A DNA stretch of 64,000 bases from Diaporthe sp. PMI_573 (Eukaryota > Ascomycota > Sordariomycetes > Diaporthales > Diaporthaceae). The DNA lies in the NCBI GenBank assembly GCA_021399435.1, contig JAJTUP010000043.1:124001-188000 (forward strand), in the 5' to 3' direction. Numbering within the stretch: the first letter of the stretch is position 1; the number at the start of each line of letters is the position of its first letter. A program made the translations under genes and the position numbers. Under the pieces are notes generated by a model. The model saw only the letters and a program-made list of their open reading frames with translations. It did no database searches and was not told the origin of the DNA. Shown here piece after piece: positions 40,581-51,819 of this stretch.

Positions 40581-41160
40581 AGGCCAGAGCGATGGAAGAA
40601 GAGCCGCAGAACCCGCCGCCTAGTGGGCTACAGGTACAAAAAAACCGAGGGTCTGAGGACGGCGGTGCGAATGAGCAGCAGCAGGCTGCAGTGCGCGCAT
40701 GCGGGTCGCACGTGGTCGGCGACAAGAACCCACATCAGCCCCGAGCTCCGGGCAATCGTTGTATATAGCGGCAGTCACTGAAGGATCAGCAAACAACCAT
40801 CTCTACACCACATCAGCGGAGGCGTCAGCAGCAGCCGCCCAGGTGAACCGCACGGTCCATACCCCGCCCAAAAACTCACCGCAAGCAGTCCCAGCAGCCT
40901 ACAACCAGGTGGTCGCCTACAATCCCCCAAAACAGACAGCAGTAGTCCAGCTATACCACCAGCAGCAGCAACAACAAGAACTCGACCCGGTAGAGTGGAT
41001 GAACAGCTGTTCGGGGCCGGCTAACAGCATGTTCACAGCGCAGCAAGTCCCTAACGGCGCGGAACCCTGCCACCCTACAACGCCAACGCACTCCTGGCAC
41101 TGCGCAGCAAGAAGCGGGTCGGGGGACCAGGGCGGGGGCCGGGTGGGAGGAAGGGCGTAG
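40244..41160 (+). other. continuation of the GC-rich low-complexity region (two overlapping frames)
   Basis: Frames 40244-40768 and 40699-41160 overlap. Both are disordered: Ala/Glu/Gln-rich, then a Gln run QQQQQQ. They may be pieces of the same broken reading frame. Further GC-rich sequence runs to about 41,500 without a clear gene. Confidence 0.25.
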
Positions 41161-41801
41161 GACGGGGCCATCAAACCATGGTGTCAATACCGCGGGCTCA
41201 GGGCAGCCAGTAGTCGATGATGATGGAGTACCACCACCCGGATCAGTCGGGCGATTAATGGTGGAATTGGCGGATGACGAGGATGGAAGACGTACGGATA
41301 CGTCGTTAAGCCGGTGGAGGTCACAAGCACTGCCTTGTGTTTAGATTGCAGAAACCACACTCGCACACACTCTCGCGCGCGCCCGCACGCAGGGCAAAAA
41401 GCAGCACACATATCTTTGGACGGCACTGGGTAATCACATCTCAACCGTATGCATTTCCACTACCGCGGCTACTGACCTACGTACCACGGCAACGAGGGCG
41501 AGATCATCTACCGCCGTAAAGCAGCGTTTATATATAACTAATGGACGTAAAGCATGGTGCCAATGATTGTGCGATTTTTGATTTCCGTTGGTTGTTGATT
41601 TTCTTGGAAAGGGGAGGTTGAGCGGACAGCACAGCGCTTTGCAGGCTCATCAAGCTATACAATGCCTCGGCCTCGATGCTGATTCGAAAAAGTACAAATC
41701 GAGGGCCAGACGGTGGTTGGGAGCGATAGTAAAGCCGTGTGCCTTGCTTGCTGATGAAGGTGTCTTGACCGAAGAACCGCATCCTTGCCCTGGGTCTCAT
41801 G
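41161..41801. other. intergenic, no supported gene
   Basis: GC-rich to about 41,520, then mixed composition up to the hAT fragment. Nothing coding can be supported. Confidence 0.45.
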
Positions 41802-42119
41802 CAGGCTGGCGAATCTATCTACATCTATCTACCGGCACCTCATGTAGATAGATGTAGATGCTTAGTCATAATTTGCAATGTAGATAGATAGATGTAAGCT
41901 ATATGTAGATGTAGATAGATTCGGTAGATAGACGGTCGGCTAATCCTCGGCCGTGTCGTCGCCCACCTCCTTCAGCAAACCTTCATATCCTTCTAGTAGC
42001 CCAGCCCATAACCACGACCTTACCATCTGAGTAACGGCAATTGTGCTTGCATCTAAGCGCGACCTCTTGGGCGAAACCATACTACCAGCGGAAGAAAAGG
42101 TCCTCTCACACTCAGAAGC
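41802..42119 (-). mobile_element. hAT element D, 3' end only
   Basis: On the minus strand the frame 42119-41940 codes for the C-terminal dimerisation domain (SECERTFSSAGSMVSPKRSRL, MVRSWLWAGLLEG). A dense series of TAGATAGATG/CTATCTACAT subterminal repeats follows at 41810-41935. The sequence CAGGCTGGCGAATC at 41802 would suit a hAT terminal repeat. The 5' part is missing; at 42120 it is joined to a piece of element C. Confidence 0.7.
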
Positions 42120-42480
42120 CATCCGAAATCACGGTGGATTTATGTGGATTGATTCGAGTGGATTCGTTGGCACTTGGCAGGATATGAGACCGAGGTAACT
42201 GGTGGTGGGCGCACCAGCTATCATCCAATAGGACCGGAAGTACTAGGCTAGGTTGACCATTCAGCAGGCGCCAAACAGTGGGGTCTTCGTGCGAATTTTT
42301 GTCGCGTCGACAATTGCGATCGCATCCATAGGACAGATGTCTGAATCCTCAGCTTCGCAGTCAACGGCCTATCGTCTTGGTGAACGGCCTCCGCCGTTAA
42401 CCGATGAAGAAGCCGAAGCTGTTCTTTTTCGTCAGTTTCGCGGCTGGACATTCACGGAACAGCAGGGTACACACCGCCAT
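42120..42480 (+). mobile_element. fragment of hAT element C (second copy)
   Basis: It matches 21391-21760 nearly base for base (a few substitutions and one small deletion near 42319). It covers the 5' untranslated region and the first codons of the transposase (MSESSASQS), and ends abruptly in the codons for the BED finger (CACACCGCCAT). Both borders are sharp, so this is a captured fragment, not a full insertion. Confidence 0.9.
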
Positions 42481-42549
42481 AAGAATCACCATAGAGGCCC
42501 GAATTCCATAGGTAAATGCACAACACCGTTCAAAACAGACCTTGGCACT

Positions 42550-43050
42550 TTAAAATTCACCTCGGCCCCTCATAATCCGACCTACACAGTAGATGTGATC
42601 CCATAGCAACTGGAACTCGCTAATATCTCCACCTACTTCAACACTGCGAGCAATCTCATGGGCCTCGTGATGTCTGAATTGGTAAACGCGGCTCTCGGCC
42701 AGTGATAACTGTAATGACTTGAGGAGGAGTTCTGGTACATCAGATGTCTTTTCAAAAAATGAGAGGACCTCATGCTCGGCCTGGTGGGAGTCGCCCAGAA
42801 GACGGAGAGCCACACTGCGCTCATGCACAATGGTAGCCCAGGCTGAGGCTGGTGTCGAATCTGTGAGCATCTCGGCGGCGATGTCTAAGATTTGCATCCT
42901 ATCATTTAGCGGGGCGGATCTTGAAGCTGTAACAAAAGCTTCAGTGATATCGTCCGATAATGGTATGTCTCGGCCGGTTTCCCTATAAAGTCGTGCAAGC
43001 TGGCCAAGTAGGACTGAAAACGAGGTAATCAGGGCCCTTCGACTACAAAA
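42550..43050 (-). pseudogene. fragment of an unknown helical (TPR-like) protein
   Basis: From about 43048 the minus strand codes for SRRALITSFSVLLGQLARLY and RDIPLSDDITEAFVTASRSA, then MQILDIAAEMLTDSTPASAW, HERSVALRLLGDSHQAEHEV and LAESRVYQFRHHEAHEIARS. A TTTTGTAG acceptor fits just upstream. The helical pairs look like tetratricopeptide-type repeats. No start, and no clean upstream exon, could be found; the frame loses its character at about 42550. It is probably a broken host gene. Confidence 0.4.
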
Positions 43051-43886
43051 TTAGTTTGTGAAACGATAGCTCTGACCTTTTACGCACAGTATAGTAGCCA
43101 CCTGCTCTTGTGGCCAGATCATCGGGGTGAAGCGAAGCGGAACCTGGCCACCTGCGGCTTGTAACGTGCGAAGAAGGATGGCCTTGCATATGTTTCAGAA
43201 ACCATGATGGATAGGTATGAGACCAGTCAGATAAAAGTACGAGTCTCTCAATAATAGAAAGGATTGCTTGAAGACCTGGGTCTAATGCAACAATATACAG
43301 TAGCTACCCCGCTGGCCATCTAGCCTTCAACATCCTAATTTGCATGTCCAGGCGCCCACTCTCGGAGGAGCGCCACACCATGGCTACTAACCAGGGTCTT
43401 GACCTCGGCCCTGCTAATGAATCTCTCGAGCCTCGCCTTTGAACTGGGCTTACGCCCCCTACGCAGCGCAGCATTGTTAAACGTCCAGGCTCGCTAAACT
43501 CCCTAAGACGTTTCAAGATGCCGCTGTCGTGGCCCCATCACTCTTCCTTCGTTACCTCTGGATTGACCGTTTATGCAGTGACCAGTCATTGTTGACTCGG
43601 CTATGGGTTAGGGGATGCAGGAAGGCTTTTAGTATTCATTCAAAAGCTTCGGTGTTAGCGTTACAGACCGTGTCATCGAGGACGCGATGCTTCCACTCGC
43701 AGTAGGAAAAAAAAAGATCTTGGCCAAGTATAACCAATTCTTTAGGTCTAGCAACGTAGTACAGGTAGAGAATAGCCCCCAAAAAAATATTTCTGAGCCA
43801 GGATAGGTCCACGTGTTAAGTCTAGTATACAAGATGAAACTGGACTTCTAAGATTTCCAGTCTCATTGCCAATCCTAAGCCATTAT
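43051..43886. other. intergenic or decayed sequence
   Basis: It may hold further degraded exons of the fragment at 42550-43050, but no frame stays open. AT-rich near 43,690-43,800. Confidence 0.4.
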
Positions 43887-44234
43887 TTACTGCTTTCTGT
43901 GCAGGCCACCTGTGTCACCGGTGTCGTACATGGCGTTAGGAACCGCACCCTCAACACTCTCAGGAAGCTTCTCCTGTAGCTTCTGGGGCACGATGGACGC
44001 CTTGCCTCCGTCCTTGGAGTGAGTTCTGTTGGTAAACTGGCCGGGCTCAGCGCCGGTGGGGTGGACCTAAAATAAATAATTAGCTGCAGGTCCGCAGGCA
44101 TGTCTTGATGGTTTTCATACGGAATCGGGATGGCGCTCAGGTGCCTTCTCTTGAACCTTGGAGCGCCCAGTGGTGTGAGAAACGCCTTGGCCGCGCTCAT
44201 TCTGCACGGTAGTCTGGTTATCCAATTCGGACAT
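43887..44234 (-). CDS. small conserved-looking two-exon protein, 97 aa
   Basis: Exon 1 is 44234-44121, exon 2 44066-43887; the 54-nt intron has GTATGA donor, CTAAT branch and TTTTAG acceptor. The protein is hydrophilic and rich in Thr, Gly, Pro and Lys. It starts [20 protein letters not shown], has HPTGAEPGQFTNRTHSKDGG in the middle and ends MYDTGDTGGLHRKQ. Such small disordered proteins occur in many filamentous fungi, but I know no function. Open frame, good splice sites and the short 3' end suggest a real gene. Its ATG shares bases with the ATG of the divergent TBP-like gene, so the two must share regulatory DNA or overlap in transcription. Confidence 0.65.
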
Positions 44235-44635
44235 GACGCTAGATGATTCAGTGGTGTATGCCCGGGTCATCCAGAAGCTCGGTAAGGCACTGCGTTATTG
44301 ATCACGTATATTGAGGAAGAAAACTGGCAATAACTAATACCCTTGCGACAGGCTTCGATGCAAAATTTACGGACTTCAAGATCCAGAATATTGTCGGTTC
44401 TTGTGACATCAACTTCTCCATTCGTCTCGAGGGCCTAGCTTCTCGCCACCACAACTTCAGCTCCTACGAGCCTGAGTTGTTCCCTGGTCTCATCTATCAC
44501 ATGGTCAAGCCCAAGGTCGTGCTCCTGATCTTTGTCAGCGGAAAGATTGTCATCACCGGTGCCAAGGTCCGAGGCGATATCTACCACGCCCTTGAGCTGA
44601 TATCTCCTGTCTTGCAAGATTTCCGCAAGGTCTGA
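44233..44635 (+). CDS. single-repeat ('half') TATA-binding protein
   Basis: Exon 1 is 44233-44281 and exon 2 44352-44635, with a 70-nt intron (GTAAGG...GCGACAG). The 110-residue product is the second repeat of the TBP core: [57 protein letters not shown] and a C-terminal FRKV. The two intercalating phenylalanines of this repeat (ELF and LLIF) are kept. Differences from usual TBP include FSIRLEG for [12 protein letters not shown] for LAFSH and YHM for YRM. The first repeat is absent, yet an in-frame ATG precedes the fragment (MTLDDSVV). TBP binds TATA boxes through both repeats, so a half protein would have to dimerise or act differently. It may be a duplicated fragment that is still open, or a new gene. 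Confidence 0.8.
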
Positions 44636-44805
44636 ATCGCCTAACGCCCTATCCAGCCGCCTTTCCACCCGTAAACAACTATTATCATTAACTCAATATA
44701 AGGGCGAAGCTTCAAAGCGCGTCGGATCATGAACAATTGGGACAGCCAGCGTGTACCCAGATCTACGGCCGCTTACACGACGCAGTCATCGCAAACCCCC
44801 AAAGA

Positions 44806-47800
44806 TCAAATATAGAACATGGTGTTCCTAAGCCTCTCATGGACCGTCACAGTAGCAGCGACACCACCACCCCCAGCAACACTGCTCGCGTCGTCCGCGC
44901 TGCTCCCCTCAAACAAATCCGCCATGTACCGGCACGCCCGCTCGCACAGGATGTCGGCGTGGTACGCGGGCGTGCAGATGCTGACGGCCTTGGTGGCCCG
45001 CGAGTACGAGTAGCACAGCGCCTGCGTGACCCTCTCGAGCTCGTTGGCGGGCGAGGAGTCCTGCGGCTTGGCGGCCAGCGACTTGGGCTTCTTCGCTGCG
45101 CGGTCCCGGAAGATCTCGTCCAGCACCACGACGTAGTGCGCCGGCCGGCCCGTCCCCTGGATCACCGCGTGCGACTGCAGGTAGAAATCCCACATGCCCT
45201 CCTCCGTGACGCCGCGGTCGACGACCGTGCCCGGCTTGCAGTTGCCGCCGCGGTCCATGTCCTTGGCCTGGCTGGGGTAGAAGCGGGTGTGGTGGCGCTT
45301 GCCGACGATGATGACGGTCAGCCGCGGGAGGTTCTTCTTGGTCAGGTCCGCCGGGTACATCTCCGCGAACGCCTTGCGCAGGCGCGGGATCTCTTCGTCG
45401 TAGACGGTCTGGTACTGGCCCTCCGACACACCGTCGCGGTAAACGAGGATGTTCTCCGGCAGGCTCGCGTGCTTTCCTAGGTTCCTCCAGTTTCCGAGGG
45501 CATTCTTCAGCATGGGGGTGAGGTCCGAGACCATCTCCTGACGGGCCTCGCTTTGGATGCTAAGGCTGCCGGGCCACTGGCCAAAGTGCTTGTCCGTGGA
45601 CGCCACCAAGCCGGCGACAGAAGGTGCATTGGAGGATGAGCCAGGGGATGGGTGAGTCACGTCGATGCCCACCACCATGGTCTTGTCCTCGTTGAGGAAG
45701 GACAGGCGCGAGGGCTCGACCATTTGGTTGTTGCCCCCAAGTTTGAGGTTGAACTTGAGGGCAACGTTGGCAAAGTACTGGTCTTCTCCTCTTCCACCAG
45801 CAAACTTGGACCCAACGACGCAAATGGTATGGATGCCATACTTTGTGTCGCCAAGAGTCTTGATATAGCTGTACAGCTCAGTGTTGTCACTCTTGTCCCT
45901 GCCAGGGAGGATGATGAAGAGAAGATCCAGCTTGCTGGCCGCTCGCTCGAACAACGTATCCAACGCCGGGTCGCTGGGGGAATTCAAGGTGATTTCCTGG
46001 CCAGGAAGGGCTTGCTGTTGCACCGTCACCCCATTCTTGCTCAGCGACGCAGAAAACCTGCCGACCGTAGCAGCGAGGTCGTCCTTTGTGTAGTTGGGCC
46101 GCCTCCAGTCTTTGATGGACAGCCACGACCACGTTTTCAAGTTGCCCGGTTTGTTGAACATGACGTTCTCCATGTTCCAGCTGCCGAAAGCAACATTGAC
46201 AGACTTATTATTCTTGTAGAACACCTTGGGCTCTTGTAACACGCGGGCTGAAACGGTGATCAGGTTTTGGCCAGCGTTGATACCGAATTTTGCCTGATGA
46301 TCAGTGATTAGTTATGCATCCCATAGGACATCAAGGAACACTCTTGGGGCATTTCGCGCGGAATATCAGGGCTTACCAAAAGAGGATTGGTCTCGGTTGA
46401 TAGACCGCCTGTGACGAGGCCGTCATTGGCGATAGACATGGCGTTGAGCCAGGGCCCACGGACAGCAAACTTGATCATGTTCCGGGTCTGCTCGCCGCTG
46501 AGCTTCGCCATGGCGCTCTGGCCGGGCAATACAACGCAAACCTCAGCGGGCAGGTATGATGGATTCTTATCCGTGCCGACATTGACCACAGGGTAGTCAT
46601 CTCCACACGTGATGTTGTATGTGTTCTTGAAGTGTTCGTAGACGCTGATATAGCGGCCAGTTCCAGCAGACACATGTTGTGGTCCGGCTTTTGGAGGTGC
46701 TTCCGCTTTGCCCTTCGCACCTTTGCCCTTGCCCTTCTTCTTGGACGTGACTTGGGATGGCTCGGCACCTGGGATGGAGGACGAAGCTGCTGGTGCCGGG
46801 GACCTGTCTTCAAGCCAGAACTCGACATGCTTCGGTCCAGCGGCGAACTCTTCCCTGGGCCGGTTGGGTCCCTGTCCGTCTGATTTCTTAGCTAGCCCGA
46901 AGACAGTCTTGACCCGATGAATGACTTCTCCCTTCCTGTTCTTCTTCTCCTTGAGGTGTGTTGTGCGGACACGAACTCGTTTGAGGAACTTTTCGAGGGA
47001 ACGCCACCCGCTGGGATCAGGGCGTGGGTTGTAGGCCGCGATCAAATTCGTCAGCTTTCCCTCGTTGTAGAAGGCACCATGACTGACGTTGACGTTGACA
47101 AGAATGCGGTTGGTAGCAGCCCGAACGCTGGTGAAGAAACCACGCAGAGCAGTGAGGCCCCGTCCGAGGTCGAGGTTATCAGCGTTGCCACTCATCGAGA
47201 AGGTCTTGCTGGCTCCAATAGTTGCCACGTTGTTGTTGGGCTTGGCCCAGTGCTTGAGGAAGATGTTCAGACCCTGGATCATCTCCAACTTGCTGTCATA
47301 CTGGACCGCTGGGTTCGTCGAGGTCAGGAAGGACATCAGGTCGCCAACAGTCAGTGTCTTGGTGTACTTAACAGCGACCTTGTATTTCGGGGCGTGCTCC
47401 TTGGGGTCATCTTCTCCCTCAGCCTTGTAGGTGACCTCGATGACTTTTTCGGGTCCTCCCAAGTCAAGTTGCTTCCGGGAGATCAAGGTGGACTTGAAGT
47501 CGGTGACCATGTCTCCTCGGTAACTCTCTAGCTCTGGCGACTCGTTGACCAAGAGACGGATGACCTGTGTTCGCTTCTTTCCAACGACCTCGGGCGTGAT
47601 TTCGGCGACATCGTATGAGTACAGAGTCAGGTCAGATCGCGGGACTAGCGGGACGTAGTTGGCGTAGACGGTGATGGGCTGGCCCTCGGTGCCGTAGCCG
47701 GGCCGAGCTGGTAACAGGGCAGAGCTGTCGAGACTCAGCGAGCTCATCGCGAGCTCGGGCGATTTGCGGGCCTTCTGGCGAGCGTCTTCGACGGCCCTCA

Positions 47801-48131
47801 CCTGGGTATCGGGGACGGGAACTCCTCCAGTGGGAGGCGTGTAGACCTGCGCGGGGGGTCGTCCGCCGCGGCCACCACGGTCACCGCCACCTCGGCCCCG
47901 ATCGCCACCTCCACGGTACCCGCCGCGATCTCCGCCCCCGCGATAGCCACCACCACGATCTCCTCCGCCGCGGTCGCCGCCGCCACGATATCCACCGCGG
48001 CCACCTCGGTCTCCTCCTCCACGACCGGGTGGGAAGGAGCCTCCTCTGCTTGGACCGCCGCGAGCACCCCCATCGCCACGACCGGCGCCGTCACCACGTC
48101 CCCGTCCTCGTCCTCGACCACGATCAGCCAT
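44806..48131 (-). CDS. Argonaute (QDE-2-like)
   Basis: Exon 1 is 48131-46377, exon 2 46293-44806; the 83-nt intron has GTAAGC donor, CTAAT-type branch and TCATCAG acceptor. The product is 1,080 residues. Residues 1-95 are Arg/Gly-rich repeats. N domain and linker follow (PLVPRSDLTLYSYDV; GLNIFLKHWAK). The PAZ region (about 380-540) contains a Lys/Gly/Ala-rich insert and ends YPVVNVG...YLPAEVC. MID and PIWI occupy exon 2. The slicer tetrad looks complete: GIDVTHPSPG (about 794), the Glu finger in RQEMVSDL, YRDGVSEGQ (about 870) and GRPAHYVVV (about 972). The C-terminus TMFYI is typical of Argonautes. It should bind small RNAs and cut matching transcripts. No break is seen, in contrast with its surroundings. 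Confidence 0.95.
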
Positions 48132-49859
48132 AGTCGAGCATGCAAGTGCGTGCTAGAGAGCGAGGCACACAAGCAGGGTTGGATGGTGGACAGCCGCCCG
48201 AGCAGCTCGAGACAGCAATAGTCTAGCAAGGGATATCGATGCAACAAGCGGCTGTTAGGAATACAACTGTCCAGGTAAGGATATCTGATGTTCTATTAGC
48301 GGGGGATCCAACAACGGCATGCTGTGGCATGGAAAGGAACGGCGTTGATGAGCTGAGGTGGGGGTGGGCCGACCTACCACAGCAGCTTCGAGAGTTCCCA
48401 AACCAAGGCGAGGGAGCTCGAGCAGATGTAGGTCCCGCCGGTCAGTCACTGGGAAATAAGGATGTGATTAAGGATGAGGGTGGCAAAATGATATGAAGAG
48501 GAGACAGAAGATATTTCCGAGCTCCTCAGAAGGCGATGCAGCGGCGAGGAGGTGGGTGATATGATATGGAGAAGAGTTGGGAGGAATTGGGAGGTGAAGT
48601 GGACGAGAGGTGGAAGCTGCCCTCGAGGAGACAGTGAGGCCTACCTGAAGAAGGAGGGGTCAGGTCAAAGAAAACCACCTGGGCGCCCTGACGGGCAGCT
48701 GCAGTGGATCATGCCAATGAACAGCCCCTCTCCTGCAGCGCAGAGAAAGCCAAATTCGAAGAGCAGCCTTGACCGGCCTTTCTTCTCCCTTTTTTCCGCT
48801 TCTCTGATTGCTTAACTCACAAGGAATGCGTTACACAAGCTGCAGGAGGCCTACCAAATGCCATCATCCACCCCAGTAATTTTGACACTTGTATGACTGC
48901 CAACAGTCAGTCAGACTTAAACGGGCCGTTCGAACCGTTGGGGGCTGTTGTGGGCAGTTCTGGTGGGGACGGAGTGGACAAAACGGGCCCCGAACTAGTG
49001 GTGCAGGCGCTAACAGTTCCGATGCATCATTTTGCCCTGGGGGAGTTAGTAGACTCACTCGCGAAAGAACTCTCCAGTTTCCCCATCCCATTCACACGTC
49101 GACATCAAATCCACTCTTCAGTCACCGCCAAACATGTGGGCAAGACTCAATTAGGAGAAGGGTGGATTGAAGTCTACTGTAAATATTCGTGGAAAAAACC
49201 CTGAGTTGGTTCTAGTCAGCCAGATTTTCAGCTCAACTCACTTCGCTGCCCTGATCGGCTCTACTTGATGCAGGTGTCCGGTTTCAAATCATTCTGAACG
49301 GCACAATCCAAGAAAACCGTAGTGCAGCCCGTAATTACTTGTTGCTCACCCCATCTTGAATTGTCTATTGAGCTCTACCAATACTTGACTCTACTCGAAT
49401 ATACTCAATGTGTTCCATGAGAGACCAACCTGTCAGAATACTAACACAATATCATTCTCAAGATACATGTGAGACAATGACACGGACACGGCAAAGTCAA
49501 GCAGGATCAACGCCGACAATCAATCACATAATAATACGGATATAAATATATCAAAGCAACTATAGGCAGTCTTTGTTTGACAAAGAGCGGCTCTTCACAA
49601 TTCCATACAAGCCTTTCTCTTAAACTGGTTGGAGTTATATATGGAAACGCCTGATATCCAAAACAATGTGTCGGGAACGGGACAGGAGCGCAAACTGACA
49701 ATCCAAACTGCCACAAAGTATCCCTCTGGCTGTAAGTTAAATAATACAAGAATCCAACAATCCGGCAATCTGGACAATCTCGAGAATAACAAAGTTTACA
49801 ATAACATAAACTGCAACATCCTCCCAAACGTGTTCAAAGAACAATTAAGCTGAAGCGAC
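48132..49859. other. intergenic region between divergent Argonaute and SET genes
   Basis: It should hold the promoter of Argonaute (minus) and of the SET gene (plus). No TATA box stands out. Short frames on both strands overlap and lack features. AT-rich near 49,500-49,850. Confidence 0.5.
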
Positions 49860-51173
49860 ATGGCTGCGCACGCAGGTTTACCAGACCTCAACACATTGGA
49901 AGTGTTTTCATATTATGACCCCGATCCGGATGCCATGATTGATATTATTTCTGATGATGATACACATCCCAGGATAATCGAGGATTATGTTATTGACCCT
50001 ATAGACTGTGAGTATTCTGCCCTGCCTTAGTCGATTGATCCGCCTCGTTACTTCTTGGACCAGAGTATTAGTTACAAGTATTAACACAACGTGACGCTAC
50101 AGGGCAGGCTAAAATTCGCGGTGTCAACTATGGGAATGGAATAGGTCCACCCAACGGAGTCAACACGGTCGAGGGAATCCTCGCCTTCAAGACAAAAACG
50201 CTCGTCTGTTTTGTTTGTGGCCAAAAAAGCACTAAAGTGAGTATCATACCTACTTTCCACTCCGGTGTTATCCCATGAACGGCTACCATGTACTAAACAG
50301 CGACCACTAAACCAGTGCAATGGAGATGTATGCGTGGACATTGCCAAAGATCTTTTGCAGGACGTGGCCGAGTTCAACCTTCAGATTAGACCAGGTCGAT
50401 GGGGCTACGGGGTGTTCGCGCTGGCAAACATACCACGCGGGACCCTAATCGGCGAGTACCTGGGCCGTCTTATACCCCTTGATACTGCCCATCCACGTGA
50501 TGCTCGCTATACTTACACGATAGAAGGCCGAACTGAGTGCGATGGACAGCAATATGGTAATGTAAGTCACTGGTGCTTCCCTCCCATTTTCACCAACCAC
50601 ATCCCTGAGCTCTCAAGTCCCCGAACTCGCACAATAAAAGATGGAAAAAGGTTATGATAATTGACTAACACACAAATAAAGATCACCCGTTATATAAATC
50701 ACAACTGCAAGTGCAACACTGACCCAATGACGGTCATGTACAGGAATCGCGCCGCGATCGCCTTCAACACGAACCGCGACATCGCGGCCGGCGAGAAGAT
50801 CTTCATCGACTACGGCATAACCTACTTTGACAGCTCCATGCCCTGCGAGTGCAACGCCTTCGAGTACCCACACACCTCCGAGACGTACCGCAGGCACGTC
50901 TACCCGGACGGCAGCGTCTCCCCCAGGGGCTTGGGGACCTACGGCCGCATTAATGGCCAGCAGCGCGGGGGGAAGAGGAAGAAGGCTTTGTCCGGTGCGA
51001 TTAATAAGGTGAGCAAGTCCGAGTCGGCCTCCAAGACGCGCGGGAAGGCGGCTGCTTCCAAGGTGAGGCAGCGGCGTAGGTCTTGGGGGTCAATGAAGTA
51101 CAAAGGAGGCGACCCTGACAGCAGTTCTTTGAGACGGTCTGCCCGCCTCGCTGCCGCCAGTGTGGATGCTTAA
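49860..51173 (+). CDS. SET-domain protein, four exons
   Basis: Exons 49860-50007, 50103-50236, 50316-50561 and 50682-51173 join in frame to 339 residues; all introns are GT-AG with donors GTGAGT or GTAAGT. Residues 1-50 are acidic. A cysteine pair (VCFVCGQKSTKCNGDVC, about 87-100) is all that remains of a pre-SET region. The SET domain (about 118-225) has RWGYGVFALANIPRGTLIGE, YINHNCKCNTDP and GEKIFIDYGITYF, the S-adenosylmethionine and catalytic motifs. A partial post-SET CECNAF follows. The tail is Lys/Arg-rich and probably nuclear. It likely methylates lysine, on histones or other proteins. The missing nine-cysteine pre-SET separates it from DIM-5/Clr4-type H3K9 enzymes. Confidence 0.85.
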
Positions 51174-51819
51174 AGAAATATTCTATCTTTAGACTTTGCG
51201 TTTTTTGGCTAGCCTCTTCATTCTCGAGCATTTGGGCTTGGTAAGTAATAATTTCTTCTGCGAATGTAAATCTCAGGACCTCTAGGGTTTCTTGCTCCTA
51301 GCCTCAGCGGTCTCCAGATCAACTTACACAACTCGTAATTGCAGGCTGCCCGATCTGAAAGTTAATGTAATTGTCTAAGCATCTTTAATTGCAACTAGCC
51401 GGATGAATATAAGGAGTAGATAGGAGATGAAGAGAAGAGAGAAGAAATCTGCGAGTGGGTCGGTGCTCAGGTAAGCGATTGGAAGGACCTGCATGGCTTT
51501 CAGCAGGTTGGTTGCAGACTTCGCCGGATGGTGAGTGAGGCCTTATGCGGGCCCAGCCCGTTACACTCCTATTTCGCCCTCTGCGTACTAGAGTTCCATC
51601 TTTTTTATTTCCTTGATAAAACAAAAATAAAATGCGTTTTATACCCTTCTCTCCCACACAAAGAGATGATCAACGTGATGAAGCGGCTCGGCTGTACTGG
51701 CAACGAATTTCGGGGACGCCAGCGGGTCTTTTAGGCGCCTAAAGAACAGCGAAAGAAGACACAGCTTCATGTATCGGCCCGTCAATTTCTCACTAATTAG
51801 ACTAACATCCTTTGCCTGT
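51174..51819. other. intergenic, no supported gene
   Basis: The 3' flanks of the two convergent genes. Mixed composition; no frame with features. Confidence 0.5.

Noticed and set aside
44737..46239. Plus-strand frames opposite Argonaute (44737-45480, 45652-46239)
   Set aside because: Shadow frames of a strongly coding GC-rich gene; the minus strand has all PIWI motifs.
46917..47531. Plus-strand frame of 204 codons over Argonaute exon 1
   Set aside because: Also a shadow; the PAZ/N-domain sequence is on the other strand.
47798..48247. 149-codon minus frame overlapping the Argonaute start
   Set aside because: It is the Arg/Gly repeat of Argonaute read in another frame (Val/Ala/Glu-rich).
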